From an uncultured Spirochaetia bacterium (GTDB lineage Bacteria > Spirochaetota > Spirochaetia > SZUA-6 > Bin103): DNA of 64,000 nt. Of this stretch, positions 50,883-58,118 are shown piece after piece (positions within the stretch are counted from its first letter, which is position 1; every line of letters begins with the position of its first letter). The translations under genes were made by a program, and so were the position numbers. The DNA is taken from the NCBI GenBank assembly GCA_958296075.1, contig CATQHW010000001.1, positions 558,001 through 622,000 on the forward strand, read 5' to 3'. The notes below the pieces were generated by a model. That model ran no database searches, was not told where the DNA came from, and saw only the letters and a list, made by a program, of their open reading frames with translations.

Positions 50883-51006
50883 ACGACTCCTCCTTGCGCG
50901 CTCGTGCCTGGAGCCGCTACGTGATCCAGCCGGCGCAACATGCCGAATGGTAGCCGTCCGGGACGGCCGGACGCAACCCGGCCGTTGCGGCCCGCGTGGC
51001 CGGCCA

Positions 51007-52176
51007 CTACCGGTACGGGTCCATGGCGTCGCGGAGGCCGTCGCCCAGGAACTGAAAGGCGACCACGGTGAAGATCACCATCAGCGCCGGAATCAGCAAC
51101 CACGGGCGCAACGCCACCACGCTGACGTTCTGCGCCTCCTGGATCAGCACCCCCCAACTGATCGCCGGCGCGCGCATGCCGATGCCCAGGAAGCTCAGCG
51201 CGGTCTCTCCCAGGATCATCGCCGGTACGCGGTTGCTGCCCTCCACGATCAGATGGCTGGCGAACGACGGCAGCATGTGCCGGAAGAGCTGCCGGCGGAC
51301 CGGCGCGCCGTCCAGCTTGGCGGCCACGACGTACTCCTCCTCCCGAAGGGAAAGGAACTTGCTGCGCACCGTGCGCGCCAGCCCCGTCCAGCCGAAGACC
51401 GAGAGGATGAGCGTGATGGCGAAGTAGACCTCGATGATGCCCCAGTCCAGGGGCAGCGCGGCGCTCAGCGCCATCCACAGCGGCAGCGTCGGGAAGGACA
51501 TGAACACTTCGATCAGCCGCTGAATGATGTTGTCGACGGCGCCTCCGAAGTACCCGGAGATGCATCCGATGGTGATCCCCATCACCCAGCTGATGACGAT
51601 GGCGACCAAGCCGATGGTGAGCGAGATGGCGGACCCGCGCACGATGCGGGAGAACAGGTCTCGGCCCTGGCTGTCGGTCCCGAGCGGGTACCAGAGCACG
51701 TCCGGCACGCCGGTGCCGAACAGATGCAGGGCGCTGGGGATGAAGCCGAACAGATCGTACTGGTGGCCGCGCACGAACAGCCGCAACGGCGTCTCGGTAT
51801 CCAGGTCGGGCGTGAACTCCCGTTCAAGGGTCTCCCAGTTGAGCTGGCTGGTGATCTGATAGACGACCGGCCGGAAGCGGCCTTCCTGATCGAACAGGTG
51901 GACGCGCGCGGGCGGCAGGAAGCGAAAATCGGGGCGCCGCTCGACCGGGTCGTTGATCTCGAAGAACCCATTGAAGATGACGACCACGTAGAACAGGCCC
52001 AGCACCACCAGCGCGGCGCGCGCCCATCGGTGGCTCTTGAACTTCAGCCAGATCAGCTTCCACTGCCCGGCGTTGAAGTACGCCTCCCGCGCCCGAGCGT
52101 CCCGGTCCCGCGCTCCGGCGGCGGCTACGCCGTCCTGTCCCTCTTGCCGCGGGTGCCGGCGACCGTCGCTCGCCAT
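51007..52176 (-). CDS. ABC transporter permease (OppC/DppC-like)
   Basis: A 389-residue permease. A 65-residue cytoplasmic N-terminus (REAYFNAGQWKLIWLKFKSH) leads into helix 1 (ARAALVVLGLFYVVVIFNG). A periplasmic domain of about 130 residues follows, longer than in E. coli DppC and typical of this subgroup. The core has YPLGTDSQGRDLFSRIVRG and the coupling loop EEEYVVAAKLDGAPVRRQLFRHM. ATG 52176 begins 2 nt after the stop of the upstream permease. Confidence 0.92.
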   Translation of the reverse strand: MASDGRRHPRQEGQDGVAAAGARDRDARAREAYFNAGQWKLIWLKFKSHRWARAALVVLGLFYVVVIFNGFFEINDPVERRPDFRFLPPARVHLFDQEGRFRPVVYQITSQLNWETLEREFTPDLDTETPLRLFVRGHQYDLFGFIPSALHLFGTGVPDVLWYPLGTDSQGRDLFSRIVRGSAISLTIGLVAIVISWVMGITIGCISGYFGGAVDNIIQRLIEVFMSFPTLPLWMALSAALPLDWGIIEVYFAITLILSVFGWTGLARTVRSKFLSLREEEYVVAAKLDGAPVRRQLFRHMLPSFASHLIVEGSNRVPAMILGETALSFLGIGMRAPAISWGVLIQEAQNVSVVALRPWLLIPALMVIFTVVAFQFLGDGLRDAMDPYR

Positions 52177-52178
52177 GC

Positions 52179-53177
52179 TCACCGCACCAACCTGATGCGC
52201 GGGTCGAGCACCGCCAGCGCCAGATCGGAGATCAGCGTACCGATCACCGTCAACGTCGCTATCAGCATGATGACGGCGCCCGCCACCTGCATGTCCTGAT
52301 TGACCAGCCCTTCGAGATAGAGCGGTCCCATGGTCGGCAGGCCGAGCACCAGCGCGACCAGCACTTCGCCGCCGATCAGGCCCGGCAGCAGCCAGCCGAT
52401 ACCGGAGATCCACGGATTGGCGGCCATCCGGATCGGGTACTTGATGAGCAGGCGGGTCTCCGGCACGCCTTTGGCCCGTGCCGTGGTGACGAACGGCATG
52501 CGCAACTGATCGAGCACGTTGGCGCGGATGGTGCGCACGCCGCCGCCGATCGACTCGAAGCCCAGGATCACGATCGGCATCCAGATGTGCTTGAGGAAAT
52601 CGATGAACTTGGCAAGGCTCCACGGGGCCTGCGCGTACTCGCTCGAAAATACGCCGCCCGGCACGTAGCGGATCAGCTTGAAGAACGCGTACATCAGCAG
52701 CAGCGCGAACAGGAAGTTGGGGATCGCCATCATGAAGAACGCGAAGAAGCTGAACACATTGTCGAACAGCGAGTATTGCCGGATGGCGGCGCCGACCCCG
52801 GCCGGCCAGGAGATGGCGATGGAGATCAGCATCGTGATCAGGCCGATCATCACGGTCAGGAGGAGCCGGCCGGAGATCAGCTCCCGCACCGGCTTGCGCC
52901 ACTGGAAGGACCAGCCCCAGTCGCCTCTGAACCAAGCCGCGCCCCACCGGAGGTAGCGCACCGGCGCCGGCGCGTCCAGCCCGAGCTGCGCCCGTATGTT
53001 GGTCACCATCTCCTCCGCCTCCTGACTGCCGATGCGATCGCGCATGTCTTCGAGCTGTCCCACGTAGGCGCTCGCCATGTCACCCGGCGGCAGCTCGATG
53101 ACGACGAACGAGATGATCGAGATCAGGATCAGCGTCGGGATCATGACCAGAAACCGCCGGCCGACGTACCCGAGCAT
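52179..53177 (-). CDS. ABC transporter permease (OppB/DppB-like), copy 1
   Basis: A 332-residue permease: MLGYVGRRFLVMIPTLILI opens with the first helix, then LPPGDMASAYVGQLEDM, and the coupling loop TARAKGVPETRLLIKYPIRM. It is almost a repeat of the next gene upstream (53211): both are 999 bp, 1032 bp apart, and about four residues in five are identical by eye. An upstream TTG (53195) is rejected in favour of ATG 53177. Pairs with the OppC-like protein. Confidence 0.92.
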   Translation of the reverse strand: MLGYVGRRFLVMIPTLILISIISFVVIELPPGDMASAYVGQLEDMRDRIGSQEAEEMVTNIRAQLGLDAPAPVRYLRWGAAWFRGDWGWSFQWRKPVRELISGRLLLTVMIGLITMLISIAISWPAGVGAAIRQYSLFDNVFSFFAFFMMAIPNFLFALLLMYAFFKLIRYVPGGVFSSEYAQAPWSLAKFIDFLKHIWMPIVILGFESIGGGVRTIRANVLDQLRMPFVTTARAKGVPETRLLIKYPIRMAANPWISGIGWLLPGLIGGEVLVALVLGLPTMGPLYLEGLVNQDMQVAGAVIMLIATLTVIGTLISDLALAVLDPRIRLVR

Positions 53178-53210
53178 CGCGCCAGACGGTGCCAACGGCC
53201 GGAGCCGTTG

Positions 53211-54209
53211 TCAATCCGTCAACCGGATGCGTGGATCCAGCAGCGCCAGGGCGAGATCGGAGATCAGCGTGCCGATCACCGTCAAGCCGGCCAGCAGCAT
53301 GATGATGGCGCCGGCGACCTGCTGGTCCTGATTGAGCAGCCCGTTGAACAGCAACGGGCCGATGGTGGGCAGACCCAGCACCAGCGCGACCAGCACCTCC
53401 CCGCCGACGAGCGCCGGCAGCAGCCAGCCGATGCCGGATATCCACGGATTGGCCGCCATGCGGATCGCGTACTTCACGATCAGCCGGCCTTCGGGCACGC
53501 CCTTGGCGCGCGCCGTGGTCACGAACGGCAGGCGCAACTGGTCGAGCAGGTTGGCGCGGATCGTGCGCACGCCGCCGCCGATCGACTCGAAGCCCAGGAT
53601 CGCGATCGGCATCCAGACGTGCTTGAGCAGGTCGATGAACTTGGCGACGCTCCACGGCTCCTGCGCGTATTCGGGTGAGAACAAACCGCCCGGCACGTAG
53701 CCGATCAGCTTGAAGAGCGCGTACATCAGCAGCAGCGCGAACAGGAAGTTGGGGATCGCCATCATGAAGAACGCGAAGAAGCTGAAGACATTGTCGAATA
53801 GCGAGTACTGCCGGATCGCGGCGCCGACGCCTACCGGCCAGGAGATGGCGTTGCCGACCACAAAGGCGATCAGGCCGATCGTCACCGTCAGGACCAGGCG
53901 GTCGCCGATCGCCTGCCGAACCGGCTGATTCCAGTGAAACGACCAGCCCCAGTCGCCGCGCAGCCACCCGCTTGCCCACCGCAGATAGCGCACCGGCATC
54001 GGCTCGTCCAGCCCGAGTTGCGCGCGGACGTTGGCTACCATCTCCTCCGCTTCCTTGCTGCCGATGCGGTCGCGCATGTCCTCCAACCGGCCGACGTGCG
54101 CGGTGGCCATGTCGCCCGGAGGGAGTTCGATGATGATGAAGGAGATGATCGAGATCGCGATCAGCGTCGGGATCATCAACAACATGCGACGGCCGGCGTA
54201 TGCGATCAT
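53211..54209 (-). CDS. ABC transporter permease (OppB/DppB-like), copy 2
   Basis: A 332-residue permease: MIAYAGRRMLLMIPTLIAI, LPPGDMATAHVGRLEDM, coupling loop TARAKGVPEGRLIVKYAIRM. Tandem duplicate of the gene at 52179, separated by 33 bp. Differences are concentrated in the periplasmic part (WNQPVRQAIGDRLV against WRKPVRELISGRLL) and in helix 3. First gene of the importer operon; ATG 54209 has only a weak GGCGGG upstream. Confidence 0.92.
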   Translation of the reverse strand: MIAYAGRRMLLMIPTLIAISIISFIIIELPPGDMATAHVGRLEDMRDRIGSKEAEEMVANVRAQLGLDEPMPVRYLRWASGWLRGDWGWSFHWNQPVRQAIGDRLVLTVTIGLIAFVVGNAISWPVGVGAAIRQYSLFDNVFSFFAFFMMAIPNFLFALLLMYALFKLIGYVPGGLFSPEYAQEPWSVAKFIDLLKHVWMPIAILGFESIGGGVRTIRANLLDQLRLPFVTTARAKGVPEGRLIVKYAIRMAANPWISGIGWLLPALVGGEVLVALVLGLPTIGPLLFNGLLNQDQQVAGAIIMLLAGLTVIGTLISDLALALLDPRIRLTD

Positions 54210-54256
54210 CGCCCGCCACGTTGCAAACGAAAGGAAAGGGTTGTCAATCTCGGCGG

Positions 54257-54994
54257 ATGCGCGGTCATGGCGCGGCGCTTGCCTGTCTGTTCTGGCTGCT
54301 GAGCGCGGTAGCCGGAGCCGCTGCCGGCCTGTTCGAGGGCGCGGCCGTGGAGGAGCGCTTCGAGGTTCCGGCGCGGGCCGAGCTGATCGTCAAGGGCTCC
54401 TTCTTCTCCCTGGACGTCACCGGCTACGACGGCGACACGATCGCCGGCCGGGCGGTGATGTCGGAACGGGTCCGCCGCCGCAACGACGTGGCCATCGTCA
54501 CCGACGACGGCCCGCACCGGACGATCGTGGAAGTCTCCACCAACGACCGGAGCGTGCTGCGGTCGTCGATGGCCTGGTATCCGCGGATGCTCCTGCGCGT
54601 GCCGCACGGCGTGTCGGTGGCGGTCACCGCGGCGGGTGACCTGATCCTGCAGAACCTGGAAGCGCCCAGCGCCGACCTCTATACCTTCGAGGGCGACATC
54701 ATCGTCCGCGACGTGACGGCCGATCTGTTCACCACCAACGCTCGCGGCGCCACCCGCGTGTATGACAGCCGCGGTCGCAAGTGGCTGCTCTCCTCCGACG
54801 GCGACATCGCCGTGCACGGCAGCTCCGGCGACGTGCGCGTACAGACCATCAAGGGCCGCGTGAGGCTGCACCGAGTGACCGGTGACGTCGTGACCAACGT
54901 TCCGTTCGAGGCGATACGGACGGAGGAGCTCGACGGGACGGTCACGCAGGCGCCGGCGCCGGTCACGGGCGAACGCGGCACGGACGGCGAGTGA
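54257..54994 (+). CDS. Putative secreted DUF4097-like (auto-adhesin-type) protein
   Basis: A 245-residue protein with an N-terminal signal peptide (ALACLFWLLSAVAGAAAGLF). The mature part is a ladder of short beta strands: AELIVKGSFFSLDVTGYDGD, VSVAVTAAGDLILQNLEAPS, ADLYTFEGDIIVRDV, ATRVYDSRGRKWLLSSDGDI and VRVQTIKGRVRLHRVTGDV. The spacing of about 20 residues fits the single-stranded beta-helix seen in DUF4097 proteins. CAATCT six bases before ATG 54257 is another leaderless-type arrangement. Function unknown; it is divergent from the importer operon. Confidence 0.7.
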   Translation: MRGHGAALACLFWLLSAVAGAAAGLFEGAAVEERFEVPARAELIVKGSFFSLDVTGYDGDTIAGRAVMSERVRRRNDVAIVTDDGPHRTIVEVSTNDRSVLRSSMAWYPRMLLRVPHGVSVAVTAAGDLILQNLEAPSADLYTFEGDIIVRDVTADLFTTNARGATRVYDSRGRKWLLSSDGDIAVHGSSGDVRVQTIKGRVRLHRVTGDVVTNVPFEAIRTEELDGTVTQAPAPVTGERGTDGE

Positions 54995-54997
54995 CGG

Positions 54998-56449
54998 TCA
55001 GCCGCTCTCCGTGACGCCGGCCAGCCGCACGATCAGGTCGACCAGTGCGTCCACCTCGCGGCGATCGATCAGGAACGGAGCCGCCGCAGCGCTGCCGCCC
55101 CGGCGTACCACGTAGAAATCGCCGTCGTGCGGCAGAAACCCGATCGACCATACCGGGAGCTCCGGCTTGGCGAGCCGCCACGTGATCTCCAGCACCGGCG
55201 GTCGTCCCGCCGCCTGCGCGTCGCCGGCGGAGTCGCCGTCGATCCGCAGGCCGTTCAGGCGCTCCAGCAGTTCGGCGACGTCGACCGCGGCCAGCGGAGT
55301 CCGATCGAGCCGGTAGACCGGCGAGCGCGCATTCCCTTCCCGGTCGACCGTCACCCGGTAGCTGTCGCCCCGCGCGGTGAACTCCACCGCCCGCACGAGG
55401 TCGTAGTCGACCTGGGCGGCCGCCCGGGCCACGAGATCGAACGGCCGGAGGCGGTTCAGCGCCGCGACTCGGCTGTGGCCGAGCCGGTAGACCGTGGGCC
55501 GGCCGGCGAGCGCGGCGTAGCGATGGTTGGCTCCGGCCGGCGCGCCGATCAACAGATGATAGATGCCGCCGGCGTCCTCGACCTCCATCTCGAAGGCGGG
55601 CTCGGACAACCCCAGCGCCGGATCGTCCGCCGCAGCTTCGGCCACGATGCCGTCGGCGACATCGCCGGTCAGGTCCTCGCGGAGCCGCGCCAGCACCGCG
55701 CGCAGCGCGGTATCATCCACCAGCACCGGCGCCGCATACGGTGCGGTGAGCACGTACGCGGCGCGCTCGGCCGCCTGCGACGCGTCGTGGAAGGCGTCGA
55801 ATCGGACGTGCAGCTCGCCGCGCCTGCCGCGCACCCGCAGCCGCCGCACCAGCACCGGCTCGAAGGTCGGCAGCGCGGCGTCGATCAGTTCCGCCGGCTC
55901 GCGGCTCAGGAGGTAGGCGGCATCGCCGCTCACCGTGAAGACCGCCGGCCGGCCCTCCACCATCGCATAGCGGGTCTCGGTAGCCGTGGGCGAGCCGAGC
56001 AGCACGGTCAGGCGCTCGCCGCCGGCCGGCACCAGGTCGATGCGCCCGTGCGGCGCGTCGAGCCCATAGGCGGAGAGGTCGGCCGGCTCCTCGGCGATGA
56101 CGCGCAGCGGGCGCAGACCGATCGCCGCCTCGACCACCTGCAGTACCTGAGACTCACGCAGCGGAGCGCCGGGCGCCGCCGGGTAGATCCAGTCGAACGC
56201 GGCATCGGTCTCCAGGATGGAGCGGCGCTGCAGCTTCAGGCCGGTGTGATGCAGAGCGATCGACGCCACCGCCTGCGGATCGCCGGTGAAGAACGGCGGC
56301 AGCACCGGTTCCGTCCCGGCCTCTTCTCCGGCCGGTTCGCGGCCGGACAACAGCGCGTAGCCGGCGACCAGGACGGCGATCACCGCGGCCGGCGCCGCCA
56401 GCCGCACCCAGCGGCCCGGCATCGGCCGGCTCCTACCCGCATCGCTCAC
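54998..56449 (-). CDS. DUF4340-domain membrane-anchored protein
   Basis: A 483-residue protein. One N-terminal helix (LAAPAAVIAVLVAGYALL) anchors a large extracytoplasmic part made of two or more DUF4340 repeats: VVEAAIGLRPLRVIAEEPAD, LSAYGLDAPHGRIDLVPAGG, LTVLLGSPTATETRYAMVEG and the second set LGLSEPAFEMEVEDAGGIYH, LLIGAPAGANHRYAALAGRP. Such proteins usually accompany GldG-like ABC systems. Here the partner is instead the lipoprotein gene upstream, whose stop overlaps GTG 56449 (GTGA). ATG 56422 is an alternative start. Confidence 0.8.
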   Translation of the reverse strand: MSDAGRSRPMPGRWVRLAAPAAVIAVLVAGYALLSGREPAGEEAGTEPVLPPFFTGDPQAVASIALHHTGLKLQRRSILETDAAFDWIYPAAPGAPLRESQVLQVVEAAIGLRPLRVIAEEPADLSAYGLDAPHGRIDLVPAGGERLTVLLGSPTATETRYAMVEGRPAVFTVSGDAAYLLSREPAELIDAALPTFEPVLVRRLRVRGRRGELHVRFDAFHDASQAAERAAYVLTAPYAAPVLVDDTALRAVLARLREDLTGDVADGIVAEAAADDPALGLSEPAFEMEVEDAGGIYHLLIGAPAGANHRYAALAGRPTVYRLGHSRVAALNRLRPFDLVARAAAQVDYDLVRAVEFTARGDSYRVTVDREGNARSPVYRLDRTPLAAVDVAELLERLNGLRIDGDSAGDAQAAGRPPVLEITWRLAKPELPVWSIGFLPHDGDFYVVRRGGSAAAAPFLIDRREVDALVDLIVRLAGVTESG

Positions 56450-57963
56450 CGCGCGCGCCCCGGCGTCAGCCAGTTCATCAGGCGTTCGGCGCCGCGGTCG
56501 CGCAGTTCCTGCCGAAACGCCTCGATCTGCGTCAACGGCCGGACGCCGGCGATAAACTTCGCCGACTCCGCGGCGACGTGCTCGACCAACGGGCCGGCCA
56601 GCGCGTCGACGAAGTTGCGTCTGTGCGTGTCGATGGCGGGCCACGGCTCCAGGATCACGGCGGCGTCGTCCAGGTAGGTCGCCGCGTCGCTGCGTTCGAA
56701 GTACCGCGCCGCCGGCGTGTCCACCGCGTGGTCCACGGCTGCCACCCACAGCGCGAAGTCCAGACGGCCGGCCTCCTCTCCCGCCGCGGCCGATGCCGCC
56801 ACCTCGCGCGCCATCTGGTCCGCCAGCAGCAGATCGAGGAACGCCACCGCCGTCTCCGCGTGCGCGGAGGCGGCCGTCACGGCCCAACCCGGCGCCATGC
56901 CGTTCCACGCGCGCGGCGCGATCCAGCCGCGCCGCCCGCGCGTCCGCGGCAGCCGCATCGGCCCCATCCAGGCCCCGGAGCCGTCCCAGTCGCCGTCTTC
57001 GGTCAGCTCGCCGTAGCCGCGCGAGCCGGCAAGATCGGGTCCCGTGCGGCCGGCCCACGGCATCACGAATGCGCGTTCTGCGCCGAGCAGGCGCAACAGG
57101 TCCAGATCGCTCGGCGTCGACCGCGGGTGGAGCGCGCCGGCCGCCATCAGCCCCTCCGCCACCAGACGATGAAACCAGCGTAGATAGTCCTCGAACTCCC
57201 GCTCGAACGGCCCGAACCGCCACTCGCGCCGCTCGGGATGATAGTAGGCGGCCAACCGCTCATCGAAGCCGGAGCGAAACCACGACGGCGCCTGGAACAT
57301 CAGCGCCCGGTAGGTGGCGGCGAACGGCGTGCTCTGCGGAAACTCGGATTGGAGCGCGCCGAGCGATGCCAGCAGGTCCTCATAGGTGCCGGCATCCAGG
57401 CCGCGCGCCTCGAACAGGTCCTGCCGGTATGCGATGGCGCCCAGGTACGGGCTTTCGCCTTCGGCGAACACGCCCAGCGCGTAGAGCTCACCCGGTGCCA
57501 GCAGCCGGCCATACGTGCTCTGCCGGAAGCGCTCGTGCTCGGCCAGCAGGCGGTGCAGATTGGGCGTGAGCTCGGGACGTTCGAGCAGGTTGACCAGCCA
57601 TTCCCGCTGGCGGATCGAGTCGAGCGGCGCCACCCCCTCGGCCAGCAGATCGGGCAGCTTCCCGGCGGCGGCAAGCTCCGCCAGCCGGCCGCCGCGCGCC
57701 GCCGCGGTGGCGCCGTCGATCGTGACCGGCCGCACCGTGACGTTGGTGAGGCGGCGGAGCACCTCCCACGAGGGGCGGCCTGACGCAGGGAGGAGCGACT
57801 CCGGCACGCCGGCCGTAAGGGTCACCGGCTCCGCCAGCGGGAAGGAGACCGACGGCGCCGCGGCGGTCCGGGCGGCGCCGCCGGACCCGTCGCCGCAGCC
57901 GGCCAGACCGATCACGGCCAGACCGATCACGGCCGGGGCCGCCAGCGCTGCCGCGCCCGTCAC
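56446..57963 (-). CDS. Extracellular solute-binding-like lipoprotein
   Basis: A 505-residue protein. From GTG 57963 (CGGAGCGA upstream) the first 22 residues form a lipoprotein signal ending LAGC, so the mature N-terminus is a lipidated Cys. The rest matches family-1 binding proteins loosely: PDLLAEGVAPLDSI, YALGVFAEGESPYLGAIAYR, DLFEARGLDAGTYEDLLASL, ERAFVMPWAGR, APGWAVTAASAHAETAVAFL. No permease lies nearby; the coupled gene is a DUF4340 protein. This makes an ordinary importer role uncertain. The longer frame to 58110 is rejected because the extra 49 residues are low-complexity and precede the signal. Confidence 0.75.
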   Translation of the reverse strand: MTGAAALAAPAVIGLAVIGLAGCGDGSGGAARTAAAPSVSFPLAEPVTLTAGVPESLLPASGRPSWEVLRRLTNVTVRPVTIDGATAAARGGRLAELAAAGKLPDLLAEGVAPLDSIRQREWLVNLLERPELTPNLHRLLAEHERFRQSTYGRLLAPGELYALGVFAEGESPYLGAIAYRQDLFEARGLDAGTYEDLLASLGALQSEFPQSTPFAATYRALMFQAPSWFRSGFDERLAAYYHPERREWRFGPFEREFEDYLRWFHRLVAEGLMAAGALHPRSTPSDLDLLRLLGAERAFVMPWAGRTGPDLAGSRGYGELTEDGDWDGSGAWMGPMRLPRTRGRRGWIAPRAWNGMAPGWAVTAASAHAETAVAFLDLLLADQMAREVAASAAAGEEAGRLDFALWVAAVDHAVDTPAARYFERSDAATYLDDAAVILEPWPAIDTHRRNFVDALAGPLVEHVAAESAKFIAGVRPLTQIEAFRQELRDRGAERLMNWLTPGRAR

Positions 57964-58118
57964 TCGCTCCGTATGCGCTGCTCTGAACCGCGCGGAAGGC
58001 TCACGCCCTTCGAAGAAACCGGATTCCCGCGCTTCATACGTACACCGTACTGACGACCGATCACGAGAAGCAAACTGCGCGCACCCTGGCGACCGGCGGG
58101 CGCCTTCCACTAATCTCG

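Noticed and set aside
49035..50924. A 629-codon plus-strand frame over the SBP family 5 gene.
   Set aside because: It mirrors the real gene codon for codon, has no motifs, and the minus strand carries a signal peptide and binding-protein pattern.
50950..50970. Short palindrome GCCGTCC-G-GGACGGC upstream of the binding-protein gene.
   Set aside because: The one-base loop makes a poor RNA hairpin, and such GC palindromes are frequent here by chance.
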